This document shows, piece by piece, positions 45,530 through 54,078 of a stretch of DNA of 64,000 nucleotides (its first letter is position 1; each line of letters opens with the position of its first letter). The translations under genes and the position numbers were made by a program. The notes below the pieces were generated by a model, which saw nothing but the letters and a program-made list of their open reading frames with translations, was not told the origin of the DNA and searched no databases. Source of the stretch: Winogradskyella ludwigii (lineage in GTDB: Bacteria; Bacteroidota; Bacteroidia; Flavobacteriales; Flavobacteriaceae); NCBI RefSeq assembly GCF_013403985.1, contig NZ_JABFDF010000001.1:496001-560000 (forward strand), read 5' to 3'.

Positions 45530-46645
45530 ATGCATGAAAAATTGTTTGGTGAATATTGGGTATTATGGTATGCTATATCTAATAGTTATAGTGTTAATAG
45601 TCCTGAGTTTAAGTTACTTTTAGATTCATATTTAGCTTCTAGTACTCAAGATGATTTTTTGGCGACACTTTCAGATGACGTAAGTAACATTGATAAAGTA
45701 CAGATCTCTGAAGCGTTATTAAAGTATCTAGAAGACTGCAATAGACCTACATCTACGCAGAACAAATTATTGGTTCCTTTAGACTCATCAAAACGTCACA
45801 TCTCTAAACACTATAACTTCGGTGATAAAACAGTTCAAATTTATTTCGATTCAGAACTCGTTTTAAAAACAATTCATCCCGCTATTTCTCAATACTGCAT
45901 TGAGAATTATAAAGAAGTCCATACGACGTTCGATATCTATTTAGAAAATGACGAACTGTGCTTATTTATGGATGAGCAATTAATTTCTTGCGTTCCTAAA
46001 AAAGATTATCACCATATTCAAGGTAAATTTATTATGCAATTACTCTGTACGTTGCACAATAAAACAGAGCATGATTGGATTGGCACGCTTCACGGATCGA
46101 CTATTACAGACGGCGAATCCTCTATTCTATTTGTTGGAAAATCTGGAAAAGGAAAAAGCACCTTATGTGCATTACTAGCATCAAATGGTTTTGATTTGTT
46201 AGCCGATGATGTATCACCAATACTCTCAGAGAACGAACAGATATATTATAATCCTTCAGCAATTTCAATTAAAAAAGGAGCCTTTGATATATTACAACCT
46301 ATAGTTAATAATTTTGAAACTCTACCTGTTGTAAATTTTAATAAAAGCAAAGGGAACTTAAAGTATGTACCTTGTGTTAAGCCTAAAAAAGATCATTATC
46401 CTTGTCGATCGATTATTTTAGTGAACTACACTCCCAACTCTAAAACTAAATTAGAGGATATATCAGTTAAAGAAATTTTAGAAACTATTATTGAAGATTC
46501 TTGGTTATCTCCAAACCCAAAGCATGCTGAACAATTTCTGAATTGGTTAAAGGATGTAAAGCTCTATCAATTAACTTACAGTGATACTGCGAGCGTGTCT
46601 GCTGAAATTTCAGAACTATTCAAAGGACTTAACAAATTATATTAA
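45530..46645 (+). CDS. HPr-kinase/phosphorylase-like serine kinase
   Basis: This is a 371-residue protein. Its C-terminal two thirds match the HprK-like P-loop kinase fold: LHGSTITDGE near 186-195, FVGKSGKGKSTLCALLAS near 200-217 (P-loop), and LLADDVSPI near 222-231 containing the catalytic Asp pair. The first 80 residues (YWVLWYAISNSYS and LLDSYLAS) are a separate alpha-rich domain that might be a degenerate PqqD-like recognition element. No HPr or PTS gene is nearby. A frame starting at a TTG codon at 45509 is 7 codons longer; I prefer the ATG at 45530. It lies 36 bases after the peptide gene. Confidence 0.8.
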   Translation: MHEKLFGEYWVLWYAISNSYSVNSPEFKLLLDSYLASSTQDDFLATLSDDVSNIDKVQISEALLKYLEDCNRPTSTQNKLLVPLDSSKRHISKHYNFGDKTVQIYFDSELVLKTIHPAISQYCIENYKEVHTTFDIYLENDELCLFMDEQLISCVPKKDYHHIQGKFIMQLLCTLHNKTEHDWIGTLHGSTITDGESSILFVGKSGKGKSTLCALLASNGFDLLADDVSPILSENEQIYYNPSAISIKKGAFDILQPIVNNFETLPVVNFNKSKGNLKYVPCVKPKKDHYPCRSIILVNYTPNSKTKLEDISVKEILETIIEDSWLSPNPKHAEQFLNWLKDVKLYQLTYSDTASVSAEISELFKGLNKLY

Positions 46646-46667
46646 TAGCCTATCTTAGTAGAATTGT

Positions 46668-47717
46668 ATGCCAACTATGGATAATTTAACTACTACACAT
46701 CATTATATTGCTGATATTTTAAGTTTTGAAGTCTCAAATTCAGAATTAGAAAAAACACTTCGCAATTCATCTTTTAATTGGGATGCTATTGTAATAGAAG
46801 GTAGTAAACATTTAGTATTGCCTGCGATTTATTGTCGGTTAAGAGAAAAAAAACTTTTACATGTACTTCCTTCAGAATTAAATGTTTACCTAGAAGAATT
46901 AACTGCAATAAATAGAAGTAGAAACGAATCAATACTAAAACAAGTAAATTTCATAGCACAATTATTAAACCAACACGCTATAGAATATGTATTTTTAAAA
47001 GGCTCTGCACTTCTAGCCCTGGGTTGTTTTCAGGACAATGCAGAACGCATGGTTGGAGATATCGATATTTTAGTGAAAGATTCTCAAATTAATGATGCTT
47101 TTCAACTCTTAAAAACAAATGGTTATAACAAAACCTCAGGCTTTGCTTATAAGCAAAAAGATTATAGACACTTAGACCGATTAATTTCTGATCATTACAT
47201 TGCAGCCATTGAACTTCATTCTCAGCTACTCAATAAAAAGTATTGGTCTTTAATAGATATCCCATCTATATTTACATCAAATTTAGTTATAGATAATATC
47301 TCAATTCCAAATGCAGATGTTATGAGTACGCATCAAATATTAGCTAAACAAGTTAATGACAATGGACATTATTATAATTCACTAAGCTTAAAATCTATTT
47401 ATGATCTTATTATCTTAAAAAAACATAAAGACCCAACATTCATTTCAAATCTATTGAAGTCAAAATATGGACAATCATATGTGGCATTAAGTCAGAATTA
47501 TTTCAAAGATTTCTCTCATATACCTGCTAATACGTATATGAAATATATCAGATTTTCTCACAATACTCAAGTATCATTTAACCCAATTAATGGATTTATT
47601 AAACATATTAAATTTAGTCTGAATTTTATTGGGCATCGTATAACTTTATTGTGTACAAATAAGTACTACACAAAACATATTTTTAATAAAATATTTCGAA
47701 ACAAAACATCCGTTTGA
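46668..47717 (+). CDS. Nucleotidyltransferase family protein (NTP_transf_5-like)
   Basis: This is a 349-residue protein of the pol-beta-like uncharacterised nucleotidyltransferase family. The active-site block is IEYVFLKGSALLALG near 105-119, then ERMVGDIDILVKDSQ near 126-140, where GDID carries the metal-binding Asp residues. The His-rich SDHYIAAIELHSQL near 170-183 is the third part of the site. A second ATG at 46677 is also possible. It starts 22 bases after the HPr-kinase-like gene. In phosphorylated lasso-peptide clusters a nucleotidyltransferase of this type accompanies the kinase and further modifies the phosphorylated Ser; here the substrate is unknown. Confidence 0.82.
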   Translation: MPTMDNLTTTHHYIADILSFEVSNSELEKTLRNSSFNWDAIVIEGSKHLVLPAIYCRLREKKLLHVLPSELNVYLEELTAINRSRNESILKQVNFIAQLLNQHAIEYVFLKGSALLALGCFQDNAERMVGDIDILVKDSQINDAFQLLKTNGYNKTSGFAYKQKDYRHLDRLISDHYIAAIELHSQLLNKKYWSLIDIPSIFTSNLVIDNISIPNADVMSTHQILAKQVNDNGHYYNSLSLKSIYDLIILKKHKDPTFISNLLKSKYGQSYVALSQNYFKDFSHIPANTYMKYIRFSHNTQVSFNPINGFIKHIKFSLNFIGHRITLLCTNKYYTKHIFNKIFRNKTSV

Positions 47718-47727
47718 CGTTAAAGTC

Positions 47728-47801
47728 CTCCATTGACGCTATAATTTTGAAAACGAACACAATAGAAACGATAGAAGGTTTGTAAAAAATGGAGTGTTTT
47801 T
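47728..47801 (+). terminator. Possible terminator after the nucleotidyltransferase gene
   Basis: CTCCATT (47728-47734) and AATGGAG (47788-47794) are inverted repeats with a 53-base loop, followed by TGTTTTTTT. The long loop makes this weak unless inner structure forms. Confidence 0.3.
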
Positions 47802-47894
47802 TTATCAAAAAAAGCCAAAAAGCCTTTAAAATAAGCCAATTTCGCTAAACATTATTTTTTTTGAGTATAATTATGATAACTTTACCACTATTAT

Positions 47895-47924
47895 TTGTTT
47901 TATAATTCATAAAGTTTAACTTTG
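47895..47924 (+). promoter_or_regulatory. Promoter of the outer-membrane barrel gene
   Basis: TTG at 47895-47897 is followed after 19 bases by TAACTTTG at 47917-47924, a full consensus match. The predicted start near 47930 is about 12 bases before the ATG, so the leader is very short. Confidence 0.65.
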
Positions 47925-47941
47925 GCCTAAATTATTTTAGT

Positions 47942-48526
47942 ATGAAAAAAATATTTTTCTTAACATTATTATTAGCTTTTACTTTAAATTCATTTGCTCA
48001 AAGAAGTAGAGATAAAGGTGACTTATATTTAAGTGTCGGAGTTAATGCTATTAATACATTAGGAACACAGTCTCCATTTAATGACCCAGAAGATTGGAGT
48101 TATAAAACACCTATTTCTGTTGCTCTTGAATTTAACTGGTCTGAAAAACTTGCTATAGAACAATCAATAACTTTTAATGGTTTTGATACTAGTTCTCGAG
48201 CTGATTTCTCAGCAAACACACCTCTTGAAAAAGATTACAACTATCTATCTATCGATACGAATTTAAAGTATTATTTTGGAGAACACATTTTTGGTAGAAA
48301 AGCCGAATGGTTTGACATATACGCTGATGCAGGTATCGGTTTCTTTCATATAGATGAAACTAATATATCAGCAAACCTTGGTGGTGGTGTTTTATTTTGG
48401 TTAAACAGATATAGAACTATTGGCTTAAGAGCTCAAACTATCGCTAAATTTGCATTTAACCACTCAGATAGTGGTTATGACAATAATCATTACCAATATC
48501 ACTTACAACTTATAATTAAGTTATAA
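47942..48526 (+). CDS. Outer-membrane beta-barrel protein, 8-strand type
   Basis: This is a 194-residue exported protein with a Sec signal peptide (MKKIFFLTLLLAFTLNSFAQ). The mature part alternates polar and aromatic residues typical of a small OmpA/OmpX-like barrel (DLYLSVGVNAI, ISVALEFNW, LSIDTNLKYYFGEH, YADAGIGFFHI) and ends in a C-terminal aromatic/hydrophobic strand (YQYHLQLIIKL). No peptidoglycan-binding domain follows. It has its own promoter and terminator, so it is probably unlinked to the peptide operon. The biological role is unknown. Confidence 0.8.
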   Translation: MKKIFFLTLLLAFTLNSFAQRSRDKGDLYLSVGVNAINTLGTQSPFNDPEDWSYKTPISVALEFNWSEKLAIEQSITFNGFDTSSRADFSANTPLEKDYNYLSIDTNLKYYFGEHIFGRKAEWFDIYADAGIGFFHIDETNISANLGGGVLFWLNRYRTIGLRAQTIAKFAFNHSDSGYDNNHYQYHLQLIIKL

Positions 48527-48548
48527 TTAAGTTATATATATATTAAAT

Positions 48549-48578
48549 AAAAAGAGCTCACAATTGTGAGCTCTTTTT
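48549..48578. terminator. Bidirectional terminator between the barrel gene and the SDR gene
   Basis: A perfect 30-base palindrome with arms 48549-48563 and 48564-48578, core GAGCTCACAATTGTGAGCTC, flanked by A- and T-runs. It can stop transcripts from both convergent genes. Confidence 0.9.
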
Positions 48579-48629
48579 ATTTTCCTATTAAAAATTATAC
48601 CTTAAAATTTTATTCAATATAAATTAAGA

Positions 48630-49424
48630 TTACAACTCATTAGCCGGTTTACCAATGGTCGCTAATATGCCTCCATCTACATAAATAATATGACCGTTAA
48701 CAAAATCACTAGCCTTAGAGCTTAAAAATATTGCTGCTCCTTGTAAGTCTTCGGGATTTCCCCAACGCTCAGCAGGTGTTCTTGTTATAATGAAATCGTT
48801 AAACGGATGACCCTCTTTTCTAATTGGAGCTGTTTGACTTGTTGCAAAATAGCCTGGACCTATTCCGTTAGTTTGAATATTATATTTCGCCCATTCCGTA
48901 GCCATACTTTTTGTAAGCATTTTTAAACCACCTTTAGCAGCAGCATAAGCACTGACAGTATCTCTACCAAGCTCACTCATCATAGAACAAATATTAATTA
49001 TTTTACCTCCACCTCTATTTATCATACCTTTTGCTACGTGTTTAGAAACTATAAACGGAGCAACTAAATCAACATTTATTACGGCTTCAAAATCTGCAAC
49101 TTCCATATCTATAATAGACGTCCTTTTAATAATACCTGCATTATTTACTAAAATATCTATAGCACCAACTTCAGTTTCAATCTTTAATATTGCATTTTGT
49201 ACTTCTTTTTCATTAGTTACATTAAATAAGTAACCATATGCATCAATACCTTCAGCCTTATAATCGCTTACAGCTTTATCTAACTTATCTTGAGATGAAT
49301 TTCCATTAACGATCACTTTTGCTCCAGCATGACCTATACCTTTTGCCATCGCCATTCCTAATCCATGAGTTGAACCTGTAACCAAAGCTACTTTTCCTGT
49401 TAAATCGAATAAATTAATTGACAT
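48630..49424 (-). CDS. SDR-family dehydrogenase, gluconate 5-dehydrogenase-like
   Basis: This is a 264-residue classical SDR. NAD(P) binding: ALVTGSTHGLGMAMA near 13-27; LVNNAGIIKR near 92-101; catalytic Ser in ICSMMSELGR near 146-155; YAAAKGGLKML near 160-170 with Tyr and Lys. The C-terminus GHIIYVDGGI is typical. The sequence most resembles gluconate 5-dehydrogenase and 2-deoxy-D-gluconate dehydrogenase groups, which reduce keto-sugar acids. It is 58 bases downstream of the TonB-type receptor gene, possibly in one transcript. Confidence 0.85.
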   Translation of the reverse strand: MSINLFDLTGKVALVTGSTHGLGMAMAKGIGHAGAKVIVNGNSSQDKLDKAVSDYKAEGIDAYGYLFNVTNEKEVQNAILKIETEVGAIDILVNNAGIIKRTSIIDMEVADFEAVINVDLVAPFIVSKHVAKGMINRGGGKIINICSMMSELGRDTVSAYAAAKGGLKMLTKSMATEWAKYNIQTNGIGPGYFATSQTAPIRKEGHPFNDFIITRTPAERWGNPEDLQGAAIFLSSKASDFVNGHIIYVDGGILATIGKPANEL

Positions 49425-49482
49425 TTTCTAATTTGTTATGAGTTCTATTATGGTATGTATTAAAAATATGAAAAAATAGTAA

Positions 49483-51861
49483 CTATCGTCGTCTTCCTCC
49501 AGAATACGTCATGGCTTCGCCTTTACCAAAACCATAACTTATACCTAAGGTAATAAAACGACCTCTTTTACTAAAAGTATAAGTCTCAAAGGTTGCCTGA
49601 GATACTGTATTTTCCGAAATTCGAGATTCAAATAAATCACGTACGCCTAAATTAGCAATGGCTTTTCCTTTAAATATTTTTTTTCGGATTCCTAAATCTA
49701 AATACGCAAAACCTGTTACATCTCCCTGAATAGTTTCGTAACCAGATTGATAATTCCCTGTTAATTCTAAATCAATATCTGCTGGCAATCCAATTTTAGA
49801 ACCTAATCGTGATGACCATTGGCGACCAGAGAAATCAAACGATTGTGATTGAAACGTACCTACGCGATCAAAATAATTAAAATTAAAATCTCCTGTAAAT
49901 GTGAGCCATTTGTTTGGGCTGTATTTTCCATTGGTTTCAAAACCAGTAGAAGCGTTTGTACCAATGTTTTGAGGTGTGGTAATAGTTACGTTATCGTTAA
50001 AAGTTGATACACGCTCTACAACTTCGGTCGTGTATTTATGGTAGATGCTAGAGCTAAAAGATGCTTTACCTAGTCTATAAATACTAGTTAACTCATAAGA
50101 ATCTGTAAACTCAGGTTGCAAATCTGGGTTTCCTTGACGAATATTAAAATTGTTACTTATATTAAAAAAGGGATTCAAGTCCCATAACCTTGGTCTAAAG
50201 ATTCGTCTTGAATATCCTGCCTGAAATGAGGTATTATCACCTACTTTATATGAGGAGTGCAAGGATGGGAAATAATCTGTAAATTTTTGAGAATTGGATA
50301 CGTTTGTATTTGTCAAAACAGTATTTAAATCGGTATTTTCTATTCTTAAACCAGCTTTTAATCCCCATTTTTCAAGTTCATAAGATCCCGTAAAATAGAC
50401 TCCTAATACTTTTTGATTGTATTCGAAATTATTGGTAAGATCGTTATTAACAACATAACTTCCCCCTGTTAAATCTCTAACTTCATAATCATTGCCTACA
50501 TCATTAATCACATACTGAGCTCCTGCTTCAATTGTATAAGTTTCAGATAAAGGGTTTGTATAATCTGCCTTAAATGTATAATCTGATTGTTGAAAATTTG
50601 TTTCTGTTTGCTGATCACTTCCAACGTCAGTTCCAGATAACATTGTATTTACAAACTGAGATGATTGATCTTTCCCAAAAAACCGTCCTAATGCACTAAA
50701 TTGTAATGAATGCTCATCGTCGTCGTCAAACTGTGTCTTATAATTTAGCTCATATTGATACTTTGGATTTGTGGCTTCCGTTGTTTCATTTCTTAACCAA
50801 CTTGACACAAGTGAATTAGTAGAATCAAAAAATCTAAATTTTGTATCTGACGGTTGATCTTCAATTTCATAAGCTAAATTCCCTGATAAGGTAATCACAT
50901 TTCGTTCGTTTATATGGTAATCTGTACCTAGAGTTAGGTTATAAAATGTTTCATTTCTGTAAGATGTACCGTCACTAAAAACAACTTCATCACTAATTAA
51001 ATCCCTATTTATGGCTTCATTTTCTCGCGGTAAGGAACGGTACCCAACTCCCATTTGAGTAAATAAATTAAACTTTTCTGTTCTACGATTAAGACTTAAA
51101 CCAATACTATGGTTATCTGGAATTCCTGTATTAGCAGATACAGAACCATTCCATCCTTTTTTCTCTTCTTTTTTCAATATAATATTTAAAATACCAGCTG
51201 TTCCTGAGGCTTCGTACTTAGCGGAAGGGTTGGTAACAACTTCAATACTTTCAATCATATCTGCTGTTATAGTTCCTAAAGCATTACTAGATTCATCTGC
51301 TAAAACCGATGGTTTTCCGTTGATTAATATCTGAACACCAGAACTGCCACGTAAACTAACTTCACCTTCAATATTAACGTTTACGGAAGGCACATTACTT
51401 AGTACCTCTAATGCACTTGCACCTGTGCTGCTAATATCTTTACCAATATTAAACACACGTTTATCTAACTTAAACACCGTTTTGGACACTTCACCTGTAA
51501 TAAGAACCTCATCAAGCACTTCGTTGTCTTCTAAAAGCTTAATGATGCCTAAATCGATTTTAGCATTTTTAACTTTAAAATCAGAGATTTTTTTAGTTTT
51601 ATAGCCCATAAAACTTATTTCGATATAAAAATTAGATGAATCTGTGGTGATACTAAATTTACCGTTTTCATCTGTTGTGGTTCCTGAAATTATACCTTTA
51701 GTATCTATATCATAAAGCGCAATAGTCACATAAGGAATTGGTTGAGAATTGTCTTCTTCAACTAAAACTCCAAAAACCTCAACATCATCATCCTGAGAAA
51801 ATCCAATACTAGACATAATTAATAGTCCTAAGTAAAGTGATTGTTTTATAAAAATATTCAT
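49483..51861 (-). CDS. TonB-dependent receptor-type outer-membrane beta-barrel protein
   Basis: This is a 792-residue outer-membrane protein. Order: signal peptide (1-22), carboxypeptidase-regulatory-like domain (about 28-113, with the pattern GVLVEEDNSQPIPYVTIALY), plug domain near 115-225 (SNVPSVNVNIEGEVSLRGS, VQILINGKPSVL), and a large barrel ending SYGFGKGEAMTYSGGRRR. It belongs to the outer-membrane beta-barrel family common in Bacteroidota. No TonB box is evident. The substrate is unknown. The downstream SDR gene suggests a sugar-acid or oligosaccharide role, but that is inference. Confidence 0.85.
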   Translation of the reverse strand: MNIFIKQSLYLGLLIMSSIGFSQDDDVEVFGVLVEEDNSQPIPYVTIALYDIDTKGIISGTTTDENGKFSITTDSSNFYIEISFMGYKTKKISDFKVKNAKIDLGIIKLLEDNEVLDEVLITGEVSKTVFKLDKRVFNIGKDISSTGASALEVLSNVPSVNVNIEGEVSLRGSSGVQILINGKPSVLADESSNALGTITADMIESIEVVTNPSAKYEASGTAGILNIILKKEEKKGWNGSVSANTGIPDNHSIGLSLNRRTEKFNLFTQMGVGYRSLPRENEAINRDLISDEVVFSDGTSYRNETFYNLTLGTDYHINERNVITLSGNLAYEIEDQPSDTKFRFFDSTNSLVSSWLRNETTEATNPKYQYELNYKTQFDDDDEHSLQFSALGRFFGKDQSSQFVNTMLSGTDVGSDQQTETNFQQSDYTFKADYTNPLSETYTIEAGAQYVINDVGNDYEVRDLTGGSYVVNNDLTNNFEYNQKVLGVYFTGSYELEKWGLKAGLRIENTDLNTVLTNTNVSNSQKFTDYFPSLHSSYKVGDNTSFQAGYSRRIFRPRLWDLNPFFNISNNFNIRQGNPDLQPEFTDSYELTSIYRLGKASFSSSIYHKYTTEVVERVSTFNDNVTITTPQNIGTNASTGFETNGKYSPNKWLTFTGDFNFNYFDRVGTFQSQSFDFSGRQWSSRLGSKIGLPADIDLELTGNYQSGYETIQGDVTGFAYLDLGIRKKIFKGKAIANLGVRDLFESRISENTVSQATFETYTFSKRGRFITLGISYGFGKGEAMTYSGGRRR

Positions 51862-51991
51862 GATGTATTAAGTTATTTTAAATCTTAACCTGTCTAAATT
51901 ATACATTAACAGCAAGAAATTACAGTATTCAGTGAAAATCACGAAAATATATAGCACTAAGAACAACTCCAAAACCGTGAAAAGACACTAA

Positions 51992-51999
51992 CAAAGGTA
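51992..51999 (-). promoter_or_regulatory. Possible -7 element of the TonB-type receptor gene
   Basis: The minus strand reads TACCTTTG, an exact TAnnTTTG match. The leader would be about 125 bases. There is no -33 TTG at the right distance. Confidence 0.3.
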
Positions 52000-52197
52000 T
52001 CGTTTTTTGAATCTATAGCCTTACCATTTTGCAGTAGAACCAAAGCTTAATTTATTATTACTAATTCAGGTAAAACCCTATCTTAAAACGTTTTATCACA
52101 ACCAGAATTTATATTACAATAGATGTTGATTTCTAAAAACATCAGGTCTATAATAACAAACTATTAATCTATAATGTTTTATTTGATTACGTAATAC

Positions 52198-52205
52198 TAT
52201 CTTTG
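52198..52205 (+). promoter_or_regulatory. -7 element of the glutamate-synthase-like gene
   Basis: TATCTTTG matches TAnnTTTG exactly and lies 22 bases before the ATG at 52227. A possible in-frame TTG start at 52203 would lie inside this element, which supports the ATG as the real start. The -33 region is weak. Confidence 0.45.
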
Positions 52206-52226
52206 CACTTTCTTAAAATTAACAAT

Positions 52227-53816
52227 ATGAAAGTTCGTGAATATTTTATTTTAATTTCTATAGTGCTAACACTAGCAACAATAGGACTAGCTCAAATTTG
52301 GCTACCAGCACTATGGTTTTTTCTAATATTAGGACCATTAATTATAATGGGGCTTTTCGATATTTTTCAGACCTCACACACGATAAGACGTAACTTTCCA
52401 CTTTTAGGTCGATTTAGATATATTTTAGAATCTATACGACCTGAAATAATGCAATATTTTGTTGAAACAGATACGCAAGGACGACCTCTAAACAGAATCT
52501 TAAGATCTTTAATATATCGAAGAGCCAAAGGAGAGAACGACACAGAACCTTTTGGCACACAGATGGATCTATATCATTCTGGTTACGAATGGCTAGAACA
52601 CTCAATGTATGCCAAACATAATCCAAAAGATATTGGTGAATTTCCTCGTTTGATAATTGGTGGTAAAGACTGTAAACAACCTTATTCTTCGAGCTTACTG
52701 AACATTTCTGCTATGAGTTTTGGATCGTTAAGTAAAAATGCAGTTCTCGCTTTAAATAAAGGTGCTAAAATGGGGAATTTTGCACATAACACAGGCGAAG
52801 GTGCTATAAGTAATTATCACTTAGAGCATGGTGGCGATTTAATTTGGCAAGTTGGTACAGGATATTTTGGTTGTAGGCATGATGATGGTACGTTTAATGA
52901 CGTTACTTTTAGAGAGAATGCTTTAAGACCAGAAGTTAAGATGATAGAAATAAAACTATCTCAAGGTGCCAAACCTGGTCATGGTGGTATTTTACCAGCT
53001 TCAAAAAACACTGAAGAGATTGCTAAAATAAGACATGTAAAACCTGGAGTTGCAGTACATTCTCCACCTTCGCATTCTGCATTTTCTGATCCTATTCAGT
53101 TTATGAATTTTATTAAAAAATTGAGAGCGCTTTCAGATGGAAAACCTGTTGGTTTTAAATTATGCCTTGGTAGAAAACAAGAATTTATGGATTTTTGTGA
53201 AGCTATGATTTTTACAGGTATTCTTCCTGATTTTATCACTGTCGATGGTGGAGAAGGAGGAACAGGTGCTGCACCTGTTGAGTTTTCTAACTCTATGGGA
53301 ATGCCATTACGTGAAGGTCTTATTTTTGTTCATGATACTTTAGTTGGTTTTGGACTTAGAAAAGACATTAAAGTTATTGTTGCTGGAAAAATAATCACAG
53401 GTTTCCACATGGCTAGAGCTTTAGCCTTAGGTGCAGATGGCTGTAATAGTGCACGTGCTATGATGTTGTCTATTGGTTGTATTCAAGCATTACAATGTAA
53501 TACTAATACGTGTCCAGTTGGTGTTGCAACTCAAAACCCATCTTTAGTAAAAGGGTTAGTTGTAGAAGATAAAGCACCAAGAGCAAAACGCTATCACGAA
53601 GCAACAATTCATAGTTTTCTGGAACTTGTCGCTGCTGCAGGACTTAATAATCCGGCGGAATTAACACGTGATCATATTAGTAAAAGGGTTGGACTTTATG
53701 ATGTAAAAACATACCATGATATCTATCCTCCAATTGAAGAAGGATCATTATTAAACATTGATACTATACCTGATGATTATAAGAAATTTTTTCAGCTTAC
53801 ACGTATTATGAAATAA
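52227..53816 (+). CDS. FMN-binding glutamate-synthase family protein
   Basis: This is a 529-residue protein. A membrane hairpin at the N-terminus (about 6-45) precedes the FMN/glutamate-synthase-like barrel: SAMSFGSLSKNAVLALNKGA near 161-180, NTGEGAISNYHLEHGGDL near 189-206, GHGGILPASKN near 252-262, and TVDGGEGGTGAAPVEFSNS near 339-357. The iron-sulfur cysteines appear as C-x5-C-x4-C in GCIQALQCNTNTCPVG near 416-431. This matches the GltB FMN domain, but the amidotransferase domain and small subunit are missing, so it is not a complete glutamate synthase. Its substrate is unknown. Confidence 0.85.
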   Translation: MKVREYFILISIVLTLATIGLAQIWLPALWFFLILGPLIIMGLFDIFQTSHTIRRNFPLLGRFRYILESIRPEIMQYFVETDTQGRPLNRILRSLIYRRAKGENDTEPFGTQMDLYHSGYEWLEHSMYAKHNPKDIGEFPRLIIGGKDCKQPYSSSLLNISAMSFGSLSKNAVLALNKGAKMGNFAHNTGEGAISNYHLEHGGDLIWQVGTGYFGCRHDDGTFNDVTFRENALRPEVKMIEIKLSQGAKPGHGGILPASKNTEEIAKIRHVKPGVAVHSPPSHSAFSDPIQFMNFIKKLRALSDGKPVGFKLCLGRKQEFMDFCEAMIFTGILPDFITVDGGEGGTGAAPVEFSNSMGMPLREGLIFVHDTLVGFGLRKDIKVIVAGKIITGFHMARALALGADGCNSARAMMLSIGCIQALQCNTNTCPVGVATQNPSLVKGLVVEDKAPRAKRYHEATIHSFLELVAAAGLNNPAELTRDHISKRVGLYDVKTYHDIYPPIEEGSLLNIDTIPDDYKKFFQLTRIMK

Positions 53817-53850
53817 TTACTAAATAATTATATTATTTTTTTTGACATAG

Positions 53851-53897
53851 CTTCAGCATAAAAATTGTTCTAAATTTTTATGCTGAAGTCGTTTTAA
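53851..53897 (+). terminator. Terminator after the glutamate-synthase-like gene
   Basis: CTTCAGCATAAAAAT (53851-53865) and ATTTTTATGCTGAAG (53874-53888) form a perfect 15-bp stem with an 8-base loop. It is followed by TCGTTTTAAG. The A/T half of the stem may serve as the terminating run. Confidence 0.7.
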
Positions 53898-54078
53898 GTA
53901 CGTTTTACAATCTTCATCACCTACCTTATTTCCAACACAAAAATATAGCGAGCGTATTTATTCAAGTTGTACCTTTACGTGCAACCCTAAAATTATTAAT
54001 CCCATTTTTAAGTTAATACAAAAACAAACCAAAGAATTAATAGAGTTCTTTAAAAGCACTAGCTTTTCAAAAGCTGTA

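Larger units (their letters stand above)
51862..52226. other. Divergent intergenic region (365 bp)
   Basis: It lies between the receptor gene (minus) and the glutamate-synthase-like gene (plus). It holds an exact minus-strand -7 element (TACCTTTG at 51992-51999) and an exact plus-strand -7 element (TATCTTTG at 52198-52205). I see no coding frame or hairpin with a T-run. Confidence 0.5.

Noticed and set aside
52203-52226. In-frame TTG start of the glutamate-synthase-like gene
   Set aside because: It lies inside the -7 promoter element, so it would not be in the transcript.
52227-53816. Complete glutamate synthase
   Set aside because: The amidotransferase domain and small subunit are absent; only the FMN barrel and iron-sulfur cysteines are present.
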